Shown here: positions 28,421 to 36,658 of the stretch, piece by piece
Numbering within the stretch: position 1 is the stretch's first letter
Layout: every line of letters starts with the position of its first letter
From: Polaromonas sp. SP1
GTDB lineage: Bacteria; Pseudomonadota; Gammaproteobacteria; Burkholderiales; Burkholderiaceae_C
Length of the DNA stretch: 64,000 bases
Reading direction: 5' to 3'
NCBI RefSeq assembly: GCF_003711205.1
Contig: NZ_CP031013.1
Coordinates: 4,196,501-4,260,500, forward strand
The notes under the pieces: generated by a model
The model's database searches: none
What the model saw: the letters and a program-made list of their open reading frames with translations, nothing else
What the model was told of the DNA's origin: nothing
Position numbers and translations under genes: made by a program

Positions 28421-28454
28421 GACAGCGATAAAAATTCCATTTCTGGAGACCCAC

Positions 28455-29135
28455 TTGGCCCGTCGAACCAAAGAAGAGGCGCTGGAGACACGCCACAAAC
28501 TGCTGGATGCGGCCGAACACCTGTTTCAGTCGCAGGGAGTGTCACGCACCAGCCTGCAGGACATTGCCAGGCGCGCAGGAGCGACCCGTGGCGCGGTGTA
28601 TTGGCACTTCAGGGACAAGGCAGACCTCTTCAACGCCATGATGGAGCGGGTCACGCTCCCGATGGAAGAGTCCTTTCACCACGAAAACAGCCAGCAAGAC
28701 AGCCCGGATCCCCATCTGACTGCGATCGACAGAATACGGCATTCCACCGTCAATGCCTTGCGGCAAATTGTTACCGACACCCAGACACGGCGCGTCTTCG
28801 AGGTTGCGACACAAAAGGTGGAGTACGTCGAGGAACTGCAGGCAGTTCGCCTGCGCCACCTCACCGTGCGCAAGGGTTTTCTGGACCGCATCCAGCAAGG
28901 CATGGAAACCGCGGCGACTCAGATGGATTTGAAGTTACCTGTTTCAGCCTCGGCGGCCGCGCAGGGATTGCACGCTCTCATCGACGGACTGATTCAGAAC
29001 TGGCTCCTGGACCCGGAGGCCTTCGATCTGCTGGAAGTGGGCCAGTGCGCAATTGATGTGTACTTGCGAGGCATGGGCTTTCCCGGCGATCAGCAGGCAA
29101 TTACCGCCTGCGCAGAGCCCGCCGTGCAAGCCTAG
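28455..29135 (+). CDS. TetR-family repressor of the RND efflux operon (AcrR/TtgR type)
   Basis: This is a 226-residue regulator with a TTG start at 28455 preceded by a TGGAG ribosome site. The HTH region reads TRHKLLDAAEHLFQSQGVSRTSLQDIARRAGATRGAVYWHF and is very close to AcrR, TtgR and MexR-like TetR repressors; the C-terminal domain (AAQGLHALIDGLIQNWLLDP) matches the same group. It is divergent from the efflux operon with the AcrR-like operator between them. It most likely represses both the pump and itself until a drug binds. Its last 4 nt overlap the convergent next gene. Confidence 0.92.
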   Translation: MARRTKEEALETRHKLLDAAEHLFQSQGVSRTSLQDIARRAGATRGAVYWHFRDKADLFNAMMERVTLPMEESFHHENSQQDSPDPHLTAIDRIRHSTVNALRQIVTDTQTRRVFEVATQKVEYVEELQAVRLRHLTVRKGFLDRIQQGMETAATQMDLKLPVSASAAAQGLHALIDGLIQNWLLDPEAFDLLEVGQCAIDVYLRGMGFPGDQQAITACAEPAVQA

Positions 29136-29764
29136 TGCAAATGCCGCGGCTTGCGGCCGCCGCCATGGCCTGAACCGCCCTGCGGCCCACCCAGGCCTCG
29201 CGGCGGCTTGCCGAGCTGCATGGAATTGACGAGTGCGTCAAAGCGTTGCTCAAACAGCTTGTCAACCGCCGCAACGATTTCACCGAGTTCGGAGCCGTCA
29301 AAGTGGCGCTCCATCAGGCCGATCATGTCCTGGACCAGAAGGTCGCGCTGCACCTGCATGATGGCGGCCGGCGTGGGGCCGACAAAATACATCGCAAAGT
29401 CGTCACGCGCCTCTTCTTCGTCATCGCCCTCTTCTTCATCAAAGTCGGAGTCATAGAAGGTCACCTCTATCGGCGCACCCGCTTCCGCCAGGTCATTCAG
29501 GCCCATGCACATCTCATCCAGCGCCTGGCGGAAATCTTCGTCGCCCGGTACGGTCCAGCACATCTGCAAGAGATGTTTGTGCGCGTCGAACCGGATGCCG
29601 GGCTCTTCTTCATAAGCGCTGGCAGCACCGGCCGCCAGGGACTTGGAGCCCGCGTACTTCCAAAGGGGCTTGAGAGCCTCCTGCAGTTGCTCAAAGCTGA
29701 CGTCAGCCCGCAAAGGCACTTCGCCATGGACGTGAATTTCAAAAGGAGTGTTGTAGCGGGACAT
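29132..29764 (-). CDS. Conserved hypothetical protein with acidic loop and Gly/His tail
   Basis: This 210-residue soluble protein has no signal peptide. Residues of about 95-120 hold a very acidic run (DSDFDEEEGDDEEEARDD), and the tail is Gly/Pro/His-rich (GGPQGGSGHGGGRKPRHLH). The N-terminal part (YNTPFEIHVHGEVPLRADVSFEQLQEALKPLW) looks like a compact alpha/beta fold. I do not recognise a family with a known function. The terminal His/Gly cluster could bind metal, but this is speculation. Its 3' end overlaps the TetR gene by 4 nt and its promoter faces the tRNA-Leu gene. Confidence 0.7.
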   Translation of the reverse strand: MSRYNTPFEIHVHGEVPLRADVSFEQLQEALKPLWKYAGSKSLAAGAASAYEEEPGIRFDAHKHLLQMCWTVPGDEDFRQALDEMCMGLNDLAEAGAPIEVTFYDSDFDEEEGDDEEEARDDFAMYFVGPTPAAIMQVQRDLLVQDMIGLMERHFDGSELGEIVAAVDKLFEQRFDALVNSMQLGKPPRGLGGPQGGSGHGGGRKPRHLH

Positions 29765-29822
29765 GATGGAATTTATCTTACCCAGTTTTCAAAGTCGCGC
29801 CAGGGGCATGGGTGAGCCGAAG

Positions 29823-29915
29823 TGGTGCCTGAGACCGGAATCGAACCGGTACGCCCGCTATTCACGAAGCGGCGGATTTTAAGTCCGCTGTGTCTACCTA
29901 TTTCACCACTCAGGC
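29823..29915 (-). tRNA. tRNA-Leu (anticodon UAA)
   Basis: The 7-bp acceptor stem GCCTGAG/CTCAGGC is intact, the anticodon loop reads ACTTAAAAT, and there is a long variable arm typical of Leu and a T-loop GGTTCGATTCC. CCA is encoded (29823-29825). Confidence 0.95.
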
Positions 29916-29967
29916 TCAAGCTCTTTACGCCAACGCCGTATTCGAACCTTCCAGCGTATTGTCAAAC

Positions 29968-29990
29968 AAAAAAGCCCCATGGCTGGGGCT
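29968..29990 (-). terminator. Terminator after the tRNA-Cys gene
   Basis: On the minus strand AGCCCC-AGCCAT-GGGGCT is followed by six T. It lies between tRNA-Cys and tRNA-Leu, so the Gly-Cys pair and Leu may be separate transcripts. Confidence 0.7.
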
Positions 29991-30007
29991 TATGACAACT
30001 GGCTTGA

Positions 30008-30081
30008 TGGAGGCGCGGCCCGGAGTCGAACCGGGCTAGCCGGATTTGCAATCCGGTACATAACCGCTTTGTTACCGCGCC
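30008..30081 (-). tRNA. tRNA-Cys (anticodon GCA)
   Basis: The acceptor stem is GGCGCGG/CCGCGCC, the anticodon arm CCGGATTGCAAATCCGG and the T-loop GGTTCGACTCC. CCA is encoded. Confidence 0.95.
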
Positions 30082-30177
30082 GTATTCTGTCTGCCTCGGC
30101 AAAGTCCAATGACCCTGCCGGTACTCAACGAAACTCCAATGAAAAAGGACAGCATTTTGAAGTGCTGCCCTTTGAAT

Positions 30178-30253
30178 TGGAGCGGGAGAAGAGTCTCGAA
30201 CTCTCGACCTCAACCTTGGCAAGGTTGCGCTCTACCAACTGAGCTACTCCCGC
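30178..30253 (-). tRNA. tRNA-Gly (anticodon GCC)
   Basis: The acceptor stem is GCGGGAG/CTCCCGC, the D-loop AGCTCAGTTGGTAGAGC, the anticodon arm CAACCTTGCCAAGGTTG, and CCA is encoded. It lies about 97 nt upstream of tRNA-Cys on the same strand. Confidence 0.95.
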
Positions 30254-30318
30254 GATTACAGCCTCAAATTATAGCTTAACTTTTCGGCCTTTTCCAGAAC
30301 TTTGAAAAAACTTCTGAA

Positions 30319-32748
30319 TTAATGCTTCACCGTTCCCGTAGCTTCCGCTGGAGGAACCACTGCGGCAGCCGCAGCCACAGCGACTTCCTCATCGGTGAGC
30401 GGGACTGGCTGACGTTCCAGCGCTACCTGAAGAACCTGATCGATCCATTTCACCGGCACGATCTCCAGACCACTCTTCACGTTGTCGGGAATCTCCTGCA
30501 AGTCCTTGGCGTTTTCTTCCGGGATCAACACCGTCTTGATGCCGCCGCGCAAAGCTGCCAGCAATTTTTCTTTCAGCCCACCGATGGCAGTGACCTCACC
30601 GCGCAGCGTGATCTCGCCGGTCATGGCGACATCGCCCCGCACCGGAATGCCGGTCAATGCAGAAACAAAAGCCGTCGTCATCGCGGCGCCCGCGCTCGGG
30701 CCGTCCTTGGGTGTCGCGCCATCCGGCACATGAATATGGATGTCGCGTTTTTCGAACATCTCATCCTTGATGCCAAGCACCTTCGCGCGACTGCGCACCA
30801 CCGTGCGTGCAGCCTCGACGGACTCCTTCATGACGTCGCCAAGCGAACCTGTCCGCGTGATCACACCCTTGCCGGGCATCATGGCGGCCTCAATCGTCAG
30901 CAGGTCGCCGCCAACTTCCGTCCAGGCCAGGCCGACCACCTGGCCCACCTGGTTTTGCTGCTCAGCGCGGCCGTAATTGAATTTGCGAACACCCAGGAAG
31001 TCGTTGAGGTTGTCCGGCGTGACGACGACCTTGGGCGTCATCTTCTTGAGCTGGATTCCCTTGATGACCTTGCGGCAGATCTTGGAGAGTTCGCGCTCGA
31101 GTGAACGCACGCCCGCTTCACGCGTGTAGTAACGCACGATGTCGCGCACGGCCTGCTCTTGCACCTCAAGCTCGCCGTCCTTCACGCCGTTGTTCTTGAC
31201 CTGCTTGGGCAACAGGTAACGCATGGCGATACTGGTTTTTTCGTCTTCGGTATAGCCCGAAAGCCGGATGACTTCCATACGGTCCAGTAGGGCCGGCGGG
31301 ATGTTCATCGAGTTGGACGTGGCCACAAACATCACGTCGCTGAGGTCGAAGTCGACCTCCACATAGTGATCACCGAATGTGTGATTCTGTTCAGGGTCAA
31401 GCACCTCCAGCAATGCGCTGGAAGGGTCACCACGGAAATCCGTGCCCAGTTTGTCGATTTCATCGAGCAGGAAAAGCGGGTTACGGGTACCGGCCTTGGT
31501 CAGGCTTTGCAAAACCTTGCCCGGCAAAGCGCCAATGTAGGTGCGGCGATGGCCACGAATTTCTGCTTCGTCCCGCATGCCACCCAGAGCCATGCGCACA
31601 TACTTGCGCCCGGTCGCCTTGGCGATCGATTGGCCCAGAGACGTCTTGCCCACACCGGGAGGCCCCACGAGGCACAGGATCGGCGCCTTGAGCTTGTCGA
31701 CGCGTTGCTGCACCGCGAGGTATTCAACGATTCGGTCTTTGACCTTCTCCAGGCCGTAGTGGTCTTCATTGAGCACGTTCTCGGCATTGCCCAGGTCGTG
31801 CTTGATCTTGGTCTTCTTGCTCCAGGGCAAGCCGGTGAGCACATCGATATATGTCCGCACCACCGTCGCTTCAGCGGACATGGGCGACATCAGTTTGAGT
31901 TTCTTGAGCTCGCTCTCAGCCTTTTTACGGGCCTCCTGAGGCATCTTGGCAGACTTGATCTTTTTCTCGATCTCTTCGATGTCCGCGCCTTCTTCGCCTT
32001 CGCCCAGCTCCTTCTGGATCGCTTTCACCTGCTCATTGAGGTAGAAATCGCGCTGGTTCTTCTCCATCTGGCGTTTGACACGGCCGCGGATTTTTTTGTC
32101 GACGTTGAGAATGTCGACTTCGCGCTCGAGCTGCTCATAGAGGTTCTCAAGCCGCGCCTTGACATTGTCGAGGTCCAGGATCACCTGCTTGGCATCCAGC
32201 TTGAGCGGCAAATGTGCCGCAATGGTGTCGGCCAGCCGTCCGGCATCGTCGATGCTGGAGATCGACGTGAGAATCTCTGGGGGGATTTTCTTGTTGAGTT
32301 TGACGTAGTGGTCAAACTGCTGCATCACGGCGCGGCGCAATGCCTCGATTTCGCTGGTCTTGTCGCCGGCAATCACGACAGCCGTTTCAACCGGCGTGAC
32401 ATTGGCGGTGAAATGCTGTTCACCCTCTTCGATCTTGTTGACAGTGGCGCGTTGCTGCCCTTCCACGAGCACCTTCACGGTACCGTCAGGCAACTTGAGG
32501 AGTTGCAGGATCGTGGCCACGCAACCCACTTCAAACATGTCCTCGACAGACGGCTCATCTTTGGCTGCGGCTTTTTGCGCCACCAGCATGATCCGGCGCT
32601 CGGCCTCCATCGCCGACTCCAGCGCCTTGATGCTCTTGGGGCGTCCCACGAACAGCGGGATCACCATGTGCGGAAAGACCACCACGTCCCGCAAAGGCAG
32701 GAGAGGCAGGTCAATGGGGGTGGAAGGCAATGAAGTTTGTCCGGACAT
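30319..32748 (-). CDS. lon: ATP-dependent protease Lon
   Basis: Lon degrades misfolded and regulatory proteins in the cytoplasm. The start at 32748 (MSGQTSLPSTPIDLPLLPLRD) gives 809 residues; the longer reading to 32802 adds an unlikely leader. The N-terminal substrate domain is followed by the AAA+ module with Walker A GPPGVGKTSLG and Walker B LFLLDEIDKLG. The protease domain has the catalytic Ser in DGPSAGAAM and Lys in GGLKEKLLAA. It follows clpX in the classic tig-clpP-clpX-lon order, with a 117-nt gap that could hold its own promoter. Confidence 0.97.
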   Translation of the reverse strand: MSGQTSLPSTPIDLPLLPLRDVVVFPHMVIPLFVGRPKSIKALESAMEAERRIMLVAQKAAAKDEPSVEDMFEVGCVATILQLLKLPDGTVKVLVEGQQRATVNKIEEGEQHFTANVTPVETAVVIAGDKTSEIEALRRAVMQQFDHYVKLNKKIPPEILTSISSIDDAGRLADTIAAHLPLKLDAKQVILDLDNVKARLENLYEQLEREVDILNVDKKIRGRVKRQMEKNQRDFYLNEQVKAIQKELGEGEEGADIEEIEKKIKSAKMPQEARKKAESELKKLKLMSPMSAEATVVRTYIDVLTGLPWSKKTKIKHDLGNAENVLNEDHYGLEKVKDRIVEYLAVQQRVDKLKAPILCLVGPPGVGKTSLGQSIAKATGRKYVRMALGGMRDEAEIRGHRRTYIGALPGKVLQSLTKAGTRNPLFLLDEIDKLGTDFRGDPSSALLEVLDPEQNHTFGDHYVEVDFDLSDVMFVATSNSMNIPPALLDRMEVIRLSGYTEDEKTSIAMRYLLPKQVKNNGVKDGELEVQEQAVRDIVRYYTREAGVRSLERELSKICRKVIKGIQLKKMTPKVVVTPDNLNDFLGVRKFNYGRAEQQNQVGQVVGLAWTEVGGDLLTIEAAMMPGKGVITRTGSLGDVMKESVEAARTVVRSRAKVLGIKDEMFEKRDIHIHVPDGATPKDGPSAGAAMTTAFVSALTGIPVRGDVAMTGEITLRGEVTAIGGLKEKLLAALRGGIKTVLIPEENAKDLQEIPDNVKSGLEIVPVKWIDQVLQVALERQPVPLTDEEVAVAAAAAVVPPAEATGTVKH

Positions 32749-32865
32749 ATAAACCTTAAACGTTAGCCGTGGCGGCCAGTTGCATGGCCCGGCGAAACAC
32801 AATCAACCCAGACATGGGGCGCACGGGAGCGCTTTTCAAGCATTCCGGCCAGCCTGTTGGGGTGT

Positions 32866-34131
32866 TCAGGCTTTCTTGGCCGCTTCTCGGTACACAAGCA
32901 AGGGAGCCTTGTTTTCTTCGATTGTGGACTCGTCCACAACAACCTTGTCCACATTGCTGGCATTTGGCAGGTCAAACATGGTGTCAATCAGCGATTGCTC
33001 CAGGATGGAGCGCAGGCCCCGCGCGCCCGTCTTGCGAGCCAGCGCTTTGCGGGCAATGGCCTTGAGGGCGGATGGGCGAATTTCCAGATCAACCCCTTCC
33101 ATGGCCAGCAGTTTGCTGAACTGCTTGACCACCGCGTTTTTCGGTTCGGTCAGGATTTGCACGAGCGCGTCTTCACTGAGTTCAGCCAATGTGGCAACCA
33201 CGGGCATGCGGCCGACCAGTTCAGGGATCAGGCCGAACTTGATCAGGTCTTCCGGCTCGACTTCCTTGAAGGCATCGGTCAGGGTTCGCGATTTTTTGCT
33301 TTTGACGACCGCGCCAAAACCCATGCCGGAAGCTTCCGTGCGGTTCTCGATGACTTTTTCCAGGCCGGCGAAAGCCCCGCCACAGATAAAAAGGATGTTG
33401 GTGGTGTCCACCTGCAGGAAGTCCTGGTTCGGGTGCTTGCGCCCGCCCTGCGGCGGCACCGAGGCCATGGTGCCTTCAATCAGCTTGAGCAGCGCCTGCT
33501 GAACGCCCTCACCCGACACATCGCGAGTGATGGACGGGTTGTCGGACTTGCGCGAAATCTTGTCGATTTCATCGATATAAACAATGCCCTGCTGGGCGCG
33601 TTCGACCTCGTAATTGCAACTCTGCAGCAATTTCTGGATGATGTTTTCGACGTCTTCACCGACATAACCGGCCTCTGTCAGCGTGGTGGCGTCGGCCATC
33701 ACAAAGGGCACGTTGAGCGTGCGGGCCAGGGTTTGGGCCAGCAAGGTCTTGCCGGAGCCGGTCGGGCCGATGAGCAAGATATTGCTTTTGGTCAGCTCGA
33801 CATCGTCTTTCTTGGCTTTTTCCTTGTGGCGCAGGCGTTTGTAGTGGTTGTACACCGCCACAGCCAAGGTGCGCTTGGCCGGCTCCTGGCCGATCACGTA
33901 GCCGTCCAGCGTTCCCTTGATCTCGGAGGGGGTGGGCAGATCGGTGCGTGTTTCGCGGACATCTTCGCCGGCCGGCAACTCATCACGAATGATCTCGTTG
34001 CAGAGATCGATGCACTCATCGCAAATAAAAACCGAGGGGCCAGCGATCAGTTTTTTGACTTCGTGCTGACTTTTGCCGCAAAAAGAGCAGTGCAAAGTCT
34101 TTTCGCTGGAGGAGCCTTTTTTCTCGGCCAT
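32866..34131 (-). CDS. clpX: ClpX ATPase subunit of the ClpXP protease
   Basis: ClpX unfolds tagged proteins and feeds them to ClpP. The 421-residue protein has the N-terminal zinc-binding domain with cysteines in LHCSFCGKS and [10 protein letters not shown], Walker [12 protein letters not shown] and Walker [11 protein letters not shown]. The ClpP-contacting loop is inferred in the IGF-like region near [11 protein letters not shown] stem-loop terminator lies between clpP and clpX at 34188, so a proportion of transcripts may stop before clpX. Confidence 0.97.
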   Translation of the reverse strand: MAEKKGSSSEKTLHCSFCGKSQHEVKKLIAGPSVFICDECIDLCNEIIRDELPAGEDVRETRTDLPTPSEIKGTLDGYVIGQEPAKRTLAVAVYNHYKRLRHKEKAKKDDVELTKSNILLIGPTGSGKTLLAQTLARTLNVPFVMADATTLTEAGYVGEDVENIIQKLLQSCNYEVERAQQGIVYIDEIDKISRKSDNPSITRDVSGEGVQQALLKLIEGTMASVPPQGGRKHPNQDFLQVDTTNILFICGGAFAGLEKVIENRTEASGMGFGAVVKSKKSRTLTDAFKEVEPEDLIKFGLIPELVGRMPVVATLAELSEDALVQILTEPKNAVVKQFSKLLAMEGVDLEIRPSALKAIARKALARKTGARGLRSILEQSLIDTMFDLPNASNVDKVVVDESTIEENKAPLLVYREAAKKA

Positions 34132-34187
34132 TGTTGGGGATGCCTTTAAGGTGCCTGGAGGGGGAACTGTTACCTAATGATAACCAA

Positions 34188-34223
34188 TAAAAAAACGGCG
34201 TTTCTGTTACAGAAAACGCCGTT
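34188..34223 (-). terminator. Hairpin terminator between clpP and clpX
   Basis: On the minus strand AACGGCGTTTTCTG pairs with CAGAAACGCCGTT (one bulged base) and is followed by a run of T. This probably lowers clpX and lon transcription relative to clpP. Confidence 0.8.
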
Positions 34224-34276
34224 GTTGCGATGCAACCCGGAAGCGCTTCAAGCGGTTTTTAGCCGCTTTTGGGCGA

Positions 34277-34933
34277 TCAGGGACGCTTGGCAATCACCTG
34301 GTCGACCAGGCCGTACTCTTTGGCTTCGTCCGCGAACATGAAATAGTCACGTTCGGTGTCACGCTCAATTTTCTCGACGGTTTGACCGGTGTTGGCCGCC
34401 AGGATGCGGTTGAGCTGGTCACGCGTCTTGAGAATGTCGCGGGCATGGATCTCGATGTCCGTTGCCTGGCCTTGCGCGCCGCCCGAGGGCTGGTGAATCA
34501 TCACGCGCGAATTGGGCAGCGAGAACCGCTTGCCCTTGGTGCCGGCCGACAACAGGAAGGCGCCCATGCTGGCCGCCATGCCGACGCAGAGGGTGGAGAC
34601 ATCGGGCTTGATGAACTGCATGGTGTCGTAAATCGCCATGCCGGCCGTGACGGAGCCGCCCGGGGAATTGATGTAGAAGGAAATGTCCTTGTCCGGGTTT
34701 TCGCTTTCCAGGAACAGGAGCTGGGCCACCACCAGGTTGGCCGTCTGGTCATTGACCGGGCCGACCAGGAAAATCACGCGCTCCTTGAGCAGGCGCGAGT
34801 AAATATCGTAAGAGCGCTCGCCGCGGCCGGACTGCTCGATAACCATGGGCACCATGCCCAGGCCTTGCGCGTCCTGGGCGCCGGCTTGCGGGCCGGTGTA
34901 GGCGCCGCCGTAAATACTGTTTCGGACCATCAT
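34277..34933 (-). CDS. clpP: ATP-dependent Clp protease proteolytic subunit
   Basis: ClpP is the serine protease chamber used by ClpX and ClpA. The 218-residue protein begins at ATG 34933, 7 nt after a GGAGA site. The catalytic serine lies in [14 protein letters not shown] and the histidine in [15 protein letters not shown], with the aspartate further on in RDTERDYFM. It sits after tig with a possible attenuating hairpin in the 93-nt gap, and before clpX. No anomaly is seen. Confidence 0.97.
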   Translation of the reverse strand: MMVRNSIYGGAYTGPQAGAQDAQGLGMVPMVIEQSGRGERSYDIYSRLLKERVIFLVGPVNDQTANLVVAQLLFLESENPDKDISFYINSPGGSVTAGMAIYDTMQFIKPDVSTLCVGMAASMGAFLLSAGTKGKRFSLPNSRVMIHQPSGGAQGQATDIEIHARDILKTRDQLNRILAANTGQTVEKIERDTERDYFMFADEAKEYGLVDQVIAKRP

Positions 34934-34964
34934 GTTTTCTCCAGAGATGTTTGTACTGTACCCA

Positions 34965-35004
34965 AAAATAAATTGGGGCCTGCGCCGTAAAGCACAAGCC
35001 CCAA
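34965..35004 (-). terminator. Hairpin between tig and clpP
   Basis: On the minus strand TTGGGGCTTGTGC pairs with GCGCAGGCCCCAA (imperfect) and is followed by TTTATTTTT. This is consistent with a terminator or attenuator in the tig-clpP gap. Confidence 0.65.
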
Positions 35005-35026
35005 TATCAGGAAAGACCGGGAAGAA

Positions 35027-36337
35027 TCAGTTCTGGCCCATCAGGTCGTCGAAGGAAATTGCCTTTTCGGTGACCTTGGCTTTGCCCAGGACGAAGTCGG
35101 TGACGTTGTTTTCGATCACGACAGCCTCGACTTCCGCCATGCGGCGGTTGTCGCTCAGGTACCAGCGCACCACGTCTTGCGGCTTCTCGTAGCTGGCGGC
35201 CAGCTCTTCGATGTGGGCCTTGAGCTGCTCGGGCTTGGCCTGCAGGTCGTTGGTGCGGACCAGTTCGGCCACCACCAGGCCCAGGCGCACGCGCTTTTCA
35301 GCCTGCGGGCGGAAGATTTCTTCAGGAATCGGCGCCTTGTCGGCGTCCTTGATGCCGCGCTGCTTGAGGTCGGCGCGCGCGCCTTCGATCATGCGGTCCA
35401 GTTCAGCTTGCACGCTGGACTTGGGCAGGTCGAGTTCGGCGTTGGCCACCAGCGCGTCCATCACCGCGTTTTTGTTGCGGGACAGCAAGCGGAACTTGAC
35501 TTCGCGTTCGAGGTTTTTCTTGATGTCGGCGCGCAGGCCTTCCACCGTTGAGTCAGCGATGCCCAGGGACTTGGCCAGTGCTTCGTTGACTTCAGGCAGG
35601 TGTGCCGCTTCGATCTTTTTGACCGTGACCAGGAAGTCGGCCTGTTTGCCGGCGACGTCCTTGCCGTGGTAATCAGCGGGGAAGTTCAGCGGGAACGTCT
35701 TGCTTTCGCCGCTTTTCATGCCGCGCACGGCGTCTTCGAATTCCTTGAGCATCTGGCCGTCGCCGATCAGGAACTGGTAGTCCTCGGCCTTGCCGCCGGC
35801 GAAGGGTTCGCCGTCGATCTTGCCCTCGAAGTCGATGGTGGCACGGTCGCCGTCTTGCGCAGGCGCATCGGCTGCGCGCTGGGCGAAAGTACGGCGCTGT
35901 TTGCGCAGGATGTCCAGGGTCTTGTCGATGGCGGCATCGCTGACTTCAGCGCTGACCTTTTCGACTTCGGCGCCCGACAGGTCGGCGATCTTGACTTCCG
36001 GGTAGACCTCAAACACCGCGTCGAATGCGAGTTCGCCTTCAGGAGCGCCCTCTTTTTCGCTGATGCGGGGCTGGCCGGCAACGCGCAGTTTGGCTTCGTT
36101 GGCGGCCACGGCGAAGGCTTCACCGACCTTGTCGTTCATGACTTCGTAATGCACCGAATAGCCATAACGCTGGGCCACCACGTTCATGGGGACTTTGCCG
36201 GGACGGAAGCCGTCCATCTTGACCGTGCGGGCCAGCTTTTTCAGGCGGGTGTCGACTTCCGACTGGATGGTGTTGACGGGCAGCGTCAGCGTCATTTTGC
36301 GCTCGAGCTTTTCAAGGGTTTCAACAGTCACGGCCAT
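35027..36337 (-). CDS. tig: Trigger factor (ribosome-bound chaperone and peptidyl-prolyl isomerase)
   Basis: Trigger factor binds nascent chains at the ribosome exit. The 436-residue protein has the ribosome-binding signature VDGFRPGKVP-like segment (KMDGFRPGKVPMNVV), the FKBP-type PPIase domain in the middle (GDRATIDFEGKIDGEPFAGG) and a helical C-terminal chaperone domain. It heads the tig-clpP-clpX-lon block. The tRNA-Leu (UAG) gene lies about 115 nt upstream on the same strand, the usual Burkholderiales layout. Confidence 0.97.
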   Translation of the reverse strand: MAVTVETLEKLERKMTLTLPVNTIQSEVDTRLKKLARTVKMDGFRPGKVPMNVVAQRYGYSVHYEVMNDKVGEAFAVAANEAKLRVAGQPRISEKEGAPEGELAFDAVFEVYPEVKIADLSGAEVEKVSAEVSDAAIDKTLDILRKQRRTFAQRAADAPAQDGDRATIDFEGKIDGEPFAGGKAEDYQFLIGDGQMLKEFEDAVRGMKSGESKTFPLNFPADYHGKDVAGKQADFLVTVKKIEAAHLPEVNEALAKSLGIADSTVEGLRADIKKNLEREVKFRLLSRNKNAVMDALVANAELDLPKSSVQAELDRMIEGARADLKQRGIKDADKAPIPEEIFRPQAEKRVRLGLVVAELVRTNDLQAKPEQLKAHIEELAASYEKPQDVVRWYLSDNRRMAEVEAVVIENNVTDFVLGKAKVTEKAISFDDLMGQN

Positions 36338-36452
36338 GATGGTTTCCTAAGATCAAAAATAGTCAAAACAGGTTTTCACCTGGCAAGCTGCGGGCTTTGC
36401 CGCAACGGCTGAATGCATGGCGTGCGGCAAATGCCGCCCACAAGCCTCAGGG

Positions 36453-36539
36453 TGGTGCGCGGGGGGGGACTCGAACCCCCACACCATTGCTGGCGTCAGG
36501 ACCTAAACCTGGTGCGTCTACCAATTTCGCCACCCGCGC
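36453..36539 (-). tRNA. tRNA-Leu (anticodon UAG)
   Basis: The acceptor stem is GCGCGGG/CCCGCGC, the anticodon arm has CAGGTTTAGGTCCTG, there is a long variable arm, and CCA is encoded. It is directly upstream of tig. Confidence 0.95.
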
Positions 36540-36658
36540 GCCGGAAACAAAAACGGGAATCCGAAAAACCTCCGAATCCCCGCTTGAAATCGGTCAACTC
36601 TCTATTTTAGCCGTTATCGGGCCCGGTTTTTGCGTCCGGGGCCGGCGGCCAGAGAGAA

